Notes: generated from the letters alone by a model not told the origin. Positions 1-8,422 are shown, numbered from the stretch's first letter. The stretch is 64,000 nucleotides of DNA from Kitasatospora fiedleri (GCF_948472415.1 NZ_OX419519.1:3782001-3846000); one strand, 5' to 3'. Program-made: numbers and translations.

Positions 1-907
1 TCGCTGCACCCACGTAAACTTCATCTTCGCCCGGAATATTCAGTTCGTCGTCATCATCATTATCGTCAGAGTAGGGATCCCATGCCGTAAGATTCTCAAT
101 CACCGCTGAGCGCGCCGCATTCTCCTCCGCCAATGGCTCATTAAGGAGTTCTGCATATCTCCCCAACGACAGGACGTGAGTCTTCCAGTCGTTTAGGGAC
201 AAGCCGAGATTGCGTGATTCCTCATGCATGGCATCGAGGGCCTGTATGCATTCGAGGTGAGATCCGGCGCCAATTCTGAAGTCATCTGCATATCGCCATA
301 CTTGAAATCCCCTGCGCACCATGCTGCGATGCAAGTTGTCAACCAGAAGTTCACCAAGTCGCTTACTTGGCTCACTCATCTGGGGGATTCCAACTCCCCT
401 GCCAAATAGAGAGCGCCAGAACCCCGAAAGAACCTGAGATACCTCTCTGCGCCCACTGCGGCTTACTATCTCCCGGGTAATTAGCTCGTGATCGATCGAG
501 GAAAAATAGTTCGCAATATCCACTTTCACTACGAATTCTACTTTTTCTGCATGGATGGGCCCTTCTTCGAAAGAGGTGAAATCCTCTCCACTTCGCTTGT
601 AACTTGGAAGATCATTCACAAGAAGGTCCACGATAGACCGGTAGTAAACCCTCTCCCGGATAGGCATGATGTGAATCGGGCGGCGCCCATGGCGCCACTT
701 GCTGGCCGTAATTAGATCCGCATATGGATCTTCTAGGCCAGCCTGCGTCACACCCTTCAAATAATCCGCATATTCCGCCCCATCATCACATGGGAAAGAC
801 TCATCAATCAGCTGCCTTGGAGCCAGGTCAGGCTGCCAACCTCGTTCTTGCGCTAGAGCCGCAGCGAAATCCAGCTCTCGCATCAAAGACTCGGAAGGAT
901 TAACCAC
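1..907 (-). CDS. Reverse transcriptase (RVT_1), C-terminus off the left edge
   Basis: The minus strand is open from a GTG at 905-907 to the left edge, about 302 residues. The frame is lost to ordinary start-to-stop ORF calling because it has no stop in the window. It reads as a reverse transcriptase: KVDIANYFSSID (motif A, catalytic Asp) near codon 122, then GIPQMSEP, then WRYADDFRIG (the YxDD catalytic motif, 281-292). The GTG is preceded by AGGGGG (complement of 913-918). Upstream in frame is a TGA. Downstream of the palm the protein becomes acidic (a Ser/Asp/Asn-rich stretch) before the edge. There is no group II intron maturase domain or retron ncRNA in view, so the subclass is open; Abi/UG-type defence RTs are a reasonable guess. 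Codon use is much richer in A/T than the flanking genes, which suggests transfer as cargo of the left element. Confidence 0.82.
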   Translation of the reverse strand, partial: MVNPSESLMRELDFAAALAQERGWQPDLAPRQLIDESFPCDDGAEYADYLKGVTQAGLEDPYADLITASKWRHGRRPIHIMPIRERVYYRSIVDLLVNDLPSYKRSGEDFTSFEEGPIHAEKVEFVVKVDIANYFSSIDHELITREIVSRSGRREVSQVLSGFWRSLFGRGVGIPQMSEPSKRLGELLVDNLHRSMVRRGFQVWRYADDFRIGAGSHLECIQALDAMHEESRNLGLSLNDWKTHVLSLGRYAELLNEPLAEENAARSAVIENLTAWDPYSDDNDDDDELNIPGEDEVYVGAA

Positions 908-1236
908 AAATGCCCCCTGATGTGGGATCTTGGCGAGCTGGACATAGCTTGCGTAGTATAAGAGCGCAAGCTGATCGGCGTCTCACATTTGACTGCGGCC
1001 GGGCCCGGTTGGCCTCGCAAACGGAGGATCCTCATCGACGGCTAAGCCAGGCCGCTGAACTTAGCCACTCTCCTCGGGAGAGCGGCGGGTGCGCCCGACC
1101 TGCTGCCTGCTAGTCCCAGATGTGCCACGAATCAACCCGGGGGGCCGTCAATCCTGCGGCTCTCCGCTCGATCAGGCACCGCTGGAGGAGACGGACTCTG
1201 CCGCCCGCGGCAGCATCCGGCCTGAGCGGGGTGGTT

Positions 1237-1371
1237 CCCTCCTCGATCGGGCAGCTTCGCCGCACCCGGGTTCTCCAGGGGCCGCCAAGGCTCACGTCCG
1301 TGACGCTTGCGCTTGGCCTTGGCGGCCCCTGGAGGTTCCGGGTACGCCCTTGGGTGACCGGTCGAGGAGGG
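1237..1371. repeat. Long imperfect inverted repeat
   Basis: Two arms of about 54 bp (1237-1290 and 1317-1371) face each other across a 26-nt spacer. The inner 18 bp are perfect: CTCCAGGGGCCGCCAAGG at 1273-1290 against its exact complement at 1317-1334. The outer ends match again (CCCTCCTCGA at 1237-1246, TCGAGGAGGG at 1362-1371), with mismatches in between. It is too long for a simple terminator. A single-strand replication origin, a processing site or the relic of an inverted duplication are possible; none is shown. Confidence 0.75.
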
Positions 1372-1523
1372 GGCCGTCCCGCGTCCCACACCGATCACCA
1401 CGACGAAGGTGCACCTTCGATCCCGCCGGCTTCCCCCCCTCCGAGAGAGGGCCCAAGGTTTGGGGCGGAGCCCCAAGGGCTTCACGGCACGATCGCTACA
1501 GCCGCGCGCCCGGCGGAGCCGGG

Positions 1524-1547
1524 CCGGAGCGGGGCGAAGACAGGAGC
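1524..1547. repeat. 24-bp repeat, copy 1
   Basis: This is identical over 24 bp to 8626-8649 in the second element. Both copies lie about 80-110 bp beyond the 3' end of a minus-strand gene, so they occupy equivalent positions in the two elements. Confidence 0.7.
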
Positions 1548-1627
1548 CTCAGCCCGGCGGTGAGCCGGGGCGCGCGCGGCGAGCGGTAGCGAGCCACCTT
1601 GAACCCGTAGAGAAGGTTTTTACTCAC

Positions 1628-2557
1628 TCACCCTCTGGCGTCAGCTCGCTCCGCGAGACTGCGAAGCTCCGGCGTCGCCGACCGGCCCGCAACGAGCAGC
1701 AGCTCCTGAACGGTGGCACGAGCCGTAACGTGGGTGTGGATCAGGTCCGGTGACAGCTCCTCAGCCTGGAGCAAGGCACTCAGCGCTTCGCCAAGCTGCC
1801 GGCGCTGCGTGTAGGCCCGCCCAAGGTCCAGCAGGAGCCTCGCCTGCCGCTCAGCCGAAAGCCCGGACGCGTCGATCCTCGTGCCGACATCGATGGCCTC
1901 GCCGGCGTCCCCGAGGTCGACCGCAATGGAAACGGTCTGGATCTCGACGTTGGTCGGCCCGAACTCCAGGTTGAAGTCGTTGCGGTCCTCACCGAGCTTG
2001 CGGGCCATCTTCCGGGCATGGTCAAGCTCCTGGCGAGCACGTGCACGGTCCCCCGAACGCGCACTGGTCAACGCCAGCACAAGGTGAAGCGAGCCTGCGA
2101 CGGACAGAGCTTCAGGGCCGGCGTCGCTGGTCCGGAGATACCGCTGCAGCGCATGGAGCGCGGTCGTGGCCGCATGGTCGGCCTGGTCGTAGTGCTTCAA
2201 CCGTACGAACGCTTGGGCCAGGCGGAAGACACCGGCGAACACATCCAAGGGCTGTCCGGACTCTTCCGCCGCCCGGATGGAACGGTCCGCCGCGATCCAG
2301 GCGGCATCGCCCTCGTCCTGGCGGACGAAGGCTGCCGAGAGCGCTTGGTAGGTCCGGCTGAGCTGCCCCCAGAGTTGCGGGCGCTGGTCGACCGGGGCCG
2401 TGCGGGCAGCACGCTCGATACGTGAAAGCAGCGCGCCCAGGCTCCTGCTCAGTTCGGTGAACTGGTTGTTGTGGGTCAGCTCCCACACCCGATCGACGGC
2501 GGCCCGAAGCTCCTCGACGGTGACCGGCGCTTCAGCGGGGTCAACCACCAACAGCAC
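1628..2557 (-). pseudogene. Truncated XRE-type regulator, TPR-like C-terminal part only
   Basis: About 310 residues resemble the C-terminal half of Streptomyces XRE-family regulators that carry TPR-like helical repeats: an ELTHNNQFTELSRSL segment, then paired helices with LGRAYTQRRQLGEAL near the end. The N-terminal helix-turn-helix expected in front of this is absent. Upstream of about 2566 the frame is only the antisense of a plus-strand zinc-ribbon gene, so the gene appears cut at a recombination junction. The best residual start is a GTG at 2555-2557, with no clear ribosome site. It may be dead, or may survive as a DNA-binding-deficient TPR protein. A standalone TPR protein cannot be excluded. 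Confidence 0.6.
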
Positions 2558-2569
2558 CTCGGGGACCGG

Positions 2570-2765
2570 GTGACCCGAGATCAGAAGGCGCGCCCCGGCC
2601 CGCCTCTGCGGCACCTGCTCCGGCTTCGCCAGCGTCGCCATCGCCACCGGCCTGCGCCTGCCCGACGGCTCCCGCGACACCGCCCCGGTCACCTGCCCCA
2701 CCTGCGAGGGCACCGGCACAGTCTCGACCCCGGTTCGGCGCGCCCTCACCACCGCCCGGCACTGA
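2570..2765 (+). pseudogene. Zinc-ribbon small protein, frame broken by one base
   Basis: The readable part is a typical AICE-associated zinc-ribbon protein: RLCGTCSGFASVAIATG, then PVTCPTCEGTGTVS, giving two CxxC knuckles, ending at TGA 2763-2765. In this frame there is no start, because a TGA lies at 2571-2573. The only nearby start, GTG 2570, is in another frame. Removing one C from the C4 run at 2593-2596 would join them as VTRDQKARPARLCGTC, which looks natural. It is therefore a single-base insertion or a sequencing error. It sits directly before another small zinc-binding gene and the methyltransferase. Confidence 0.55.
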
Positions 2766-2770
2766 CAGCC

Positions 2771-2941
2771 GTGGGCGCCCGCTTCGACTGGTCCGACAAG
2801 AAGCACTGGTCCCCACGCGCCGAACCCTGCGGCATCTGCGAGAAGCCGACCAACCTCCGCTCCGACCGCGGCAAGCCCGCGCACAAGGTTTGCGCGGAGA
2901 GCTGGACCGACCAGCACAGCAAGCCCGTTCCGCAGTCCTGA
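2771..2941 (+). CDS. Small zinc-finger protein
   Basis: A 56-residue protein from GTG 2771 to TGA 2939-2941. It has PCGICEKPTNLRS and HKVCAESW, giving a CxxC...HxxC putative zinc site, and a hydrophilic tail. Small proteins of this type commonly sit between regulator and rep genes in pSAM2-like elements; their role is not known. It starts 5 bp after the preceding zinc-ribbon frame and lies upstream of the methyltransferase in the same direction, so co-transcription is likely. Confidence 0.6.
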   Translation: MGARFDWSDKKHWSPRAEPCGICEKPTNLRSDRGKPAHKVCAESWTDQHSKPVPQS

Positions 2942-3003
2942 CCCGCTCCGCCCCGGGACCGTGACCGCACCGGCCCCGGGGCCCCTCGCAGGAGGTGAAC
3001 CCG

Positions 3004-3672
3004 ATGCTCCACCAACTCCCCGACCGCCCCGCCAACGGCCTGCGCGTCCTCGACCTCTTCTGCTGCCAGGGAGGCGCCGGCATGGGCTACCACCTCGCCG
3101 GCTTCGACGTCACCGGTATCGACCTCGCCCCGCAGCCCCGCTACCCCCTGGCCTTCCGCCAGGCCGATGCCCTCGCCTACCTCGCCGAGCACGGAACGGA
3201 GTTCGACCTGATCCACGCCTCCCCGCCCTGCCAGCGCTACACCAACGCCCAGAAGATCCGGGGCAACGAGCACCCCGACCTCATGCAGCCCCTGCGGGAC
3301 CTGCTCACTGCCACCGGCAGGCCGTACGTCATCGAGAACGTCCCCGGCTCACCGCTGCTCGCCCCGGTCGAACTCTGCGGCTCGATGTTCGGCCTCCGGA
3401 CCTACCGCCACCGCCTCTTCGAGACCTCGTTCCCGGTCGCTGCGCTGCACCACCCCCGCCACCTCGCCCCCAACGCCAAGATGGGCCGCCCCGTCCGCGA
3501 CGGCGAGTTCATGCACATCGTCGGCAACTTCTCGAACGTCCCCCTCGCCCGCGAAGTGATGGCCATGCCGTGGGCGAGCCGTGACAGCCTCCGCGAAGCC
3601 ATCCCGCCCGTCTACACCGCCCACATCGCCGCCCAGTACCTCGCAGGCACCCGGACGGCGGTGGCCGCTTGA
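3004..3672 (+). CDS. DNA (cytosine-5) methyltransferase-like protein
   Basis: A 222-residue protein with the C5-methyltransferase core: LDLFCCQGGAGMGY near the N-terminus (SAM-binding motif I), GIDLAPQPRY (motif II), SPPCQRYT (motif IV, catalytic Cys) and VIENVPGS (motif VI). The length is short for the family, so the target-recognition region is small. ATG 3004 is preferred because GGAGGT (2991-2996) lies 7 nt upstream; the GTG at 2995 overlaps that site. The stop overlaps the start of the rep frame (GTG 3669). No restriction endonuclease is adjacent, so it is probably a solitary methylase, perhaps for anti-restriction. This is inference. Confidence 0.8.
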   Translation: MLHQLPDRPANGLRVLDLFCCQGGAGMGYHLAGFDVTGIDLAPQPRYPLAFRQADALAYLAEHGTEFDLIHASPPCQRYTNAQKIRGNEHPDLMQPLRDLLTATGRPYVIENVPGSPLLAPVELCGSMFGLRTYRHRLFETSFPVAALHHPRHLAPNAKMGRPVRDGEFMHIVGNFSNVPLAREVMAMPWASRDSLREAIPPVYTAHIAAQYLAGTRTAVAA

Positions 3673-5008
3673 CCGCCCTCACGCCCCCGCCTGTTGCCGA
3701 TCTGACCGTCTTGGCCTCCCTCGGCACCATGCCCGCCCTGATGCGGCAGCTCGCCGGGCTCGGTGGCTGCGGACGGCCCATCCGCCTCGAGGGCCACCGC
3801 ACCGAGGTCCACACCGGTACCGGCGAGATCCTGCACCACCTCGACTCGGCCGCCCTGGCCGCCAGCCACCTGCTCGTGCGCTGCAACAACCGCCGCACCA
3901 CCCGCTGCCCCGCCTGCGCCGAGACCTACCGGCGCGACACCTACCATCTGATCACCGCTGGACTGACCGGCGGCAAGGGCACTCCCACCACGGTCACCGC
4001 GCACCCCCGGGTCTTCGCCACCTTCACCGCCCCCGGCTTCGGCCCCGTCCATAACCGCCCCGCCACCGGACGCTGCCGCTGCGGCACCCAGCACCCAGCA
4101 CCCAGCACCCGGACAGCACAGCCGAGTTGGGCACGCCCCTCGACCCGGACACCTACGACTACCGGGCGGCCGTGCTCTGGAACGCCCACGCCGGAAAGAT
4201 CTGGGCCCGGTTCTCGATCTACCTGCGCCGGGAAGTCGCCAAGCGTGCCGGCCTGACGCAGCGTGAGTTCCGCAAGCACGCCCGGATCTCCTTCGCCAAG
4301 GTCGCCGAGTACCAAAAGCGCGGAGCCGTCCACTTCCACGCCGTCATCCGGCTCGACGGCCCCGAAGGCGGCAACACCCCGCCCCCCGCCTGGGCCACCC
4401 CCGATCTCCTCGCCGACTCCATCCAGGCCGCCGCCGCCGTGGTCCCCGGCCCCGTCCTCGACGGCACCGCCTACACCTTCGCTTTCGGCAAGCAACTCGA
4501 CATCCGCACCATCAAGTCAGCCGACTTCGCCACCGGCACCGCGCTTACCGAACGCGCCGTCGCCGCCTACATCGCCAAGTACGCGACCAAGGGAGCCGAG
4601 AGCGCCACCGGCACCCTCAACCGCCCCGTCAAGCTGCTCTCCGAACTCGCCCACCTGGACATCTCCGAGCACGCACGCCGACTCATCCGCACCTGCTGGA
4701 CCCTCGGCGGACGGCCCGAGCTTGAAGGCCTTCGACTCCGGGCCTGGGCTCACATGCTCGGCTTCCGGGGCCGCTACTCCACCACCCTCGGTGCCCTCCG
4801 AGAAGCCCGCGCCGCATGGCGCCGCGCCCAAGCTGCCGCCACCGAACCGCCCATCCCCACCGACACCGACGACCCGACGGCCGAGCCGACCACCCTCGTC
4901 CTCGCTCACTGGACCTTCGCCGGCGTCGGACTCACCCCCGGCGAACGCTGGCTCGCCGAAGCCCTCACCCCCGCCCCCGGAACCGAAGGAGAACCCACCC
5001 ATGCCTGA
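3669..5008 (+). pseudogene. Replication initiator (RepSA-like), frameshifted copy
   Basis: The two halves lie in different frames: 3669 to about 4100, with RCPACAETYRRDTYHL (zinc site), and about 4110-5008, with AEYQKRGAVHFHAVIRL, whose HFH is the HUH metal-binding motif of rolling-circle initiators. Together they match the intact copy at 11213-12637. The break falls in a 7-bp tandem repeat (4085-4110). Removing two of its three copies (14 bp) restores the frame and aligns RCGTQHPDSTAELGTPLDP without gaps against RCGSAHPAASPLLGTPLDP of the paralogue. The mutation is therefore very probably repeat expansion. As it stands the element cannot make a full-length initiator. Confidence 0.85.
4085..4110 (+). 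repeat. 7-bp tandem repeat (CACCCAG) inside rep
   Basis: Three copies of CACCCAG (4085-4091, 4092-4098, 4099-4105) are followed by CACCC. The copy number sets the reading frame of the surrounding rep gene; one or four copies would be in frame. Confidence 0.95.
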
Positions 5009-5225
5009 CCAGCTCCTCACCCTGGGGGAGGTGGCCAAGCTGCTCGGGACCTGGGAGACCAGCGGCGAGCGCTTCCCCCGCCGTCTCGTTGCTGAGCGCC
5101 GCATCCTCTTCGTCAAGGTCGGCCGCCTCGTCCGTATCCCCGAATCCGCCGTCACCGCCTACATCGCCTCGCGCACGATCCAGCCGATCACCGCGCGCCG
5201 CACCGGCCAGAGGCGGGCCGCCTGA
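5001..5225 (+). CDS. xis: Excisionase-like winged-helix protein, left element
   Basis: A 74-residue protein that begins inside the end of rep (4-codon overlap) and whose stop overlaps the integrase start (TGATGG). LTLGEVAKLLGTW followed by RFPRRLVAERRI and FVKVGRLVRIPESAV is the MerR/Xis-like (helix-turn-helix 17) fold that directs excision by the tyrosine recombinase. It is nearly identical to the protein at 12622-12843. ATG 5001 has GAAGGAGAA just upstream. The gene is intact although both neighbours are broken. Confidence 0.85.
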   Translation: MPDQLLTLGEVAKLLGTWETSGERFPRRLVAERRILFVKVGRLVRIPESAVTAYIASRTIQPITARRTGQRRAA

Positions 5226-6378
5226 TGGCCAACAAGAAGGGATACAAGCGGAGCTTCGGCTCGGTTCGCCAGTACCGAGCCGGTCGGTGGACCGCGTCTT
5301 ACCTGGCACCTGACGGGCTGGAGCAGCGCTCTCCGAAGACCTTCGAGACGAAGAAGGAGGCCGAGACCTGGCTCTCCCAAGTGGAAGCCGACCTGACCCG
5401 GGGCGACTGGCGCGACCCGAACGCGGGCAAGGTGGCATTCGAGGAGTACGCGCTCCAGTGGGTCGAGGAACGTGGTCTGGCTGCGACCACGACGGGCCTC
5501 TACCAGTAACTTCTGAAGAAGCACATCCTCCCGACCTTCGGGGCCTGGGACCTGGACGAGATCACACCCCCGCGTGTGCGCACCTGGCGGTCCGAACGGC
5601 TTGCTGCGACGGGCCCCACCGTGGTGGCCAAGTCGTACCGCCTGGTCAAGGCCATCCTGAAGACTGCGGTCGATGACGAGTTGATCCGGCGGAACCCGTG
5701 CCGGATCAAGGGCGCGGGCAAGGAGTCCGCGCCCGAGCGGCCCACCGCGACGATCGAGCAGGTGGACGCCGTGGCTGACGCCATGGGCCGCGCTGGCGTC
5801 TGATGGTCTACATCGCCGCCTACGGCCCGGCCCGCCCCGAGGAGTTGGCCGAGATTCGCCGGCACGACGTGGACCTTGAGACGGTCGGCATCCGGGTGCG
5901 CCAGGCCGCCCCCGAGCTGACCAACGGCAAGCGCGTCCTCGGAGACACCAAGTCCGACGCGGGCCGGCGGTTCATCGTGCTCCCCGGCTTTCTCCGCATC
6001 GAGCTGGAGCGGCACCTGAACTGGTACGCCGAGAAGGAGCCGGACGGGCTGCTGTTCGTTGGCGAGCGGGGTGCCCCGTTCCGGCGCTCGACCTTCGGGC
6101 GGAAGTGGCGGGCTGCCCGAGCGAAGGTGGGTCTTCCGTCGGATTTCCGGTTCTACGATCTGCGCCACACGGGGCACACGCTCGCTACCCGCTCCGGGGC
6201 AACGCTGAAGGACACCATGGTCCGCGCCGGCCAGTCCTCCGAGCGCGCCGCACTGATGTACCAGCACTCGGACCTCGACCGGCAGAAGGAGATCGCAGAC
6301 GCCTTGGACGCGCGTGTCCGGGCCCGTCGAGAGGCAGCTCGGGAGGCATCTAGTGCGGATCTGGTGCAGGACTCCTGA
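5225..6378 (+). pseudogene. int: Tyrosine integrase, broken by a stop and a frameshift
   Basis: This is homologous along its whole length to the intact integrase at 12843-13970. A TAA at 5507-5509 follows LYQ where the family has a Gln-rich helix; CAA to TAA is a one-base change. The same frame continues to a TGA at 5801-5803 after AMGRAGV, and the rest, with VYIAAYGPARPEELAE and FYDLRHTGHT, is in another frame. One extra C near 5788 would give GPRWRLMVY, matching GSRWRLMV in the paralogue. The C-terminal catalytic residues (R of ARPEEL, R and H of DLRHT, Y of LMYQH) are still encoded. The element can no longer move on its own but might use the neighbour's integrase. Confidence 0.88.
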
Positions 6379-6397
6379 ATAGGTCTAGACAATGAAG

Positions 6398-6424
6398 AAG
6401 CCCCAGGTCAGTGACCTAGGGCTT
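6398..6424 (+). terminator. Hairpin terminator after the left integrase
   Basis: AAGCCCCAGGTC (6398-6409), loop AGT, GACCTAGGGCTT (6413-6424), with one mismatch. It is the same hairpin, at the same distance from the att core, as the one at 14017-14043 after the intact integrase. Confidence 0.8.
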
Positions 6425-6430
6425 TACTAC

Positions 6431-6474
6431 TGGAGCGGGTGACGAGAATCGAACTCGCGCTCTAAGCTTGGGAA
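6431..6474 (-). mobile_element. att site: 44-bp copy of the tRNA-Gly 3' half
   Basis: Forty-four bp are identical to 14049-14092, covering the encoded CCA, acceptor strand, T arm and anticodon stem of the tRNA-Gly(CCC) gene. The 5' half of the tRNA is missing, so this is an att junction and not a gene. It separates the left element from the right one, whose other end is the true tRNA. Confidence 0.92.
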
Positions 6475-6889
6475 TCTCGCTGCTCGTCCAAGCCGATAGG
6501 TGGTCTTACCTGCAGCTATGGTCTCGCTGGCCCTCGCCGTGGCACCGTGGCTGGGCATCGCTGATGACCGCCATTCACCGCTTCTCCCCGCCCGTTGAGG
6601 CACGGTTGGGGCACAGCGGCAGGTGCCGAGACTGCCGCTCGCGGCCAGCCGGGACAGCTGCCGGCCCACTGGAAAACTCTCACAGCCGCTCGGCTCGCCG
6701 CGTCGGAGCAACGGCCCAAAGTGCCGGTTGTCACAGGCTGGAGATAGAACGGCATCAGGTCTCCCGCCGCCACCAACGATGCCTCAGTCCATTCACTGCA
6801 CGGGGGGTTGGCTACGCGGCGTGTCCGACTAGACTCAGTCCCCAATCTGTCGCCGAGGTCCGGGCAGGGCCTGTGGAGAGGGGACCAAG
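6475..6889. other. Left end of the right element, no clear gene
   Basis: About 415 bp between the att core and the nucleotidyltransferase-like gene. Several frames are open only because of base composition and none shows a family motif. It should contain the promoter of the cargo pair and the left arm-binding sites of the integrase. No tRNA, strong repeat or terminator was seen. Confidence 0.5.
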
Positions 6890-7399
6890 ATCCTCACGCT
6901 CACCTCCGACGGTCGGCTTCCAGCTGGGCGTCACCCCGCCACTCTCACCGAGATCGAGGACCTGTTCGTCACTCGCGCCCCTCACAGCGAAACGCGCAAG
7001 CGGATCTTCGATGCCTTCGCTCTGTACTTCACGCTGGTGCAGGACCTCATCGGGCGCGGGACACTGTGGGTGAACGGAGGCTTCTGCACCCACAAGGAGG
7101 AACCGCCCAAAGACATCGACCTTGTGATCATCGCCAATCCCGAAGACATCCAGCACTTCGGACAGGCCGAGGAAGAGCGACTCGTTCAACTGCTGACCCT
7201 GCAGGGAGTGAACGTGGGCATGCCGCAAGCCTTCAGCCCTCGCGTTCAGCCCATGGGGGGACTGATTGATGCCTTCTTCATCCTGTCGGAGGATTTTGAC
7301 GCGGTGAAGATGTGGGACACTCTCTGGTCGAGCGTTAAGGGCGCCGACGGAAATATCATCGAAGGGGCCACGAAGGGATATTTGGAGGTGTCGTGGTGA
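6890..7399 (+). CDS. Nucleotidyltransferase-like protein (DUF6932-type), start uncertain
   Basis: Translation from 6890 gives about 169 residues: LTLTSDGRLPAGRHPATL, then FALYFTLVQDLIGRGTLWVN, then GGFCTHKEEPPKDIDLVI. The GG...DxD spacing is that of the nucleotidyltransferase fold, and the opening 'DGxLPxGxH' is typical of DUF6932 proteins as I remember the family. The odd point is the start. The natural first codon after the ribosome site GGAGAGGGG (6875-6883) is ATC (6890), where an ATG would be expected. The first ordinary start is GTG 7037, which would delete about 50 residues before the motif. The last bases overlap the next gene (GTGA). The pair resembles toxin-antitoxin or defence cargo in layout. 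Confidence 0.6.
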   Translation: MLTLTSDGRLPAGRHPATLTEIEDLFVTRAPHSETRKRIFDAFALYFTLVQDLIGRGTLWVNGGFCTHKEEPPKDIDLVIIANPEDIQHFGQAEEERLVQLLTLQGVNVGMPQAFSPRVQPMGGLIDAFFILSEDFDAVKMWDTLWSSVKGADGNIIEGATKGYLEVSW

Positions 7400-8343
7400 A
7401 AGGCGATCTCCGCAGCATGCATGCTCGGGCAGTGCAGGCAATCCAGGACGACTCCCCCTTGGCGAATATTCGCCGCGCATCCCTCCTTGCGGCCTCATAC
7501 AGGTTTTCTGAGATTTCTTCTGCCGAAGCCGATACAAGCTCCGTTGTATGCCTTTACCTGGCCGACGAGAACTCTCCCAGTCATGCCGTATCCGCAAACG
7601 ATGCCTCGAATTACCTCAGGAGGCTGCAGCGCGCGGTAGCGCGGCTCGCTAAGGCCAGGCGGGGCCGGCGGGCGGATGTCTCTCGACTGTTTCCCGCAGA
7701 CCTCGCCTTGGCTCGGCTGAATGTCGCGGCCGCGACCCTTGGGTCCCTCAACATCGAGCTCACGCCAGACAAGCCTGACGTTGAAGACAACCAGCTCCCG
7801 ACACCGGGTCCTTCCTGGGCCGAGATTGGCATCGCCGAGCTGATCCACGCTCTCCCTGACCCTGACGAGAGCGAAGCCGCCATCGACTCCCTAATCGGGG
7901 CATCCCCTGTTGTTAAGCGGGCGGTTTCCGATTTGGTTGATGGCCTAAATGGCGCCGACATCACCCTCGGAATTTCCCTTCGCAAGGGCGGAAAAATCTC
8001 TGCCAGCTCGCGAATCACATCCGAGCAGGCGCGAGAAATTAAGCGCCGCCTGGATCAAGCCCGAGAGGATCGCTATATTGTTCGAATTCTCGGACGGCTG
8101 GACGGCCTACGCACTCGGCGCCAGCTCTTCTATTTCGAGACGCGAGCGGGAAGCGAAATTCACGGATTCGTCGAAGAGTCGCTAATTAATGCGGTTAAGC
8201 AGAACATCGACAAAGAAGTTGAGATCACCGTTGAAGTGACAATTCAGCTGACTCAATCAGGGAAAGCAAGTCAGCGCCACTACCGTCTTGTCGCAATCGG
8301 CGGCGTGGAAGCCGAGCTCCCCGGCTTGGGTCCCGAGCAGTAG
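7396..8343 (+). CDS. Unknown partner of the nucleotidyltransferase-like protein
   Basis: About 315 residues with no family I recognise. The start GTG (7396; 7393 also possible) overlaps the upstream stop and has GGAGGTG at 7384-7390, so the two genes are translationally coupled. The middle is Pro/Asp-rich and hydrophilic (residues about 130-160). The last third looks like beta strands with many charges (EVEITVEVTIQL). There is no signal peptide or membrane segment. A/T-rich codons set it apart from the backbone, consistent with acquired cargo. Possible roles are antitoxin, effector or immunity partner; the sequence does not decide. Confidence 0.65.
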   Translation: MKGDLRSMHARAVQAIQDDSPLANIRRASLLAASYRFSEISSAEADTSSVVCLYLADENSPSHAVSANDASNYLRRLQRAVARLAKARRGRRADVSRLFPADLALARLNVAAATLGSLNIELTPDKPDVEDNQLPTPGPSWAEIGIAELIHALPDPDESEAAIDSLIGASPVVKRAVSDLVDGLNGADITLGISLRKGGKISASSRITSEQAREIKRRLDQAREDRYIVRILGRLDGLRTRRQLFYFETRAGSEIHGFVEESLINAVKQNIDKEVEITVEVTIQLTQSGKASQRHYRLVAIGGVEAELPGLGPEQ

Positions 8344-8422
8344 ATGTGTGGCGGCTGCCCAGCGCTGCGGGTGGTGGAGCGGTTTTGGCCGGTGTCCTGC
8401 CTGGTCTGGGTCCGAGCATGAT

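Larger units (their letters stand above)
908..1627. other. Non-coding stretch between the reverse transcriptase and the truncated regulator
   Basis: No convincing gene is seen. The stretch holds the upstream region of the reverse transcriptase, a large imperfect inverted repeat (1237-1371) and a 24-bp sequence (1524-1547) that recurs in the second element. Open frames here are GC-rich shadows that read through the inverted repeat on both strands. Confidence 0.6.

Noticed and set aside
1089..1589. Several open frames of 90-166 codons on both strands
   Set aside because: They mirror each other across the inverted repeat and have no start context or family resemblance.
4085..4130. Programmed ribosomal frameshifting in rep
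   Set aside because: No slippery heptamer or downstream structure was evident, and the paralogue is a single frame. Repeat expansion explains the shift exactly.
6431..6474. A second tRNA-Gly gene
   Set aside because: Only the 3' half is present. The D arm and 5' acceptor strand are missing, so it is an att remnant.
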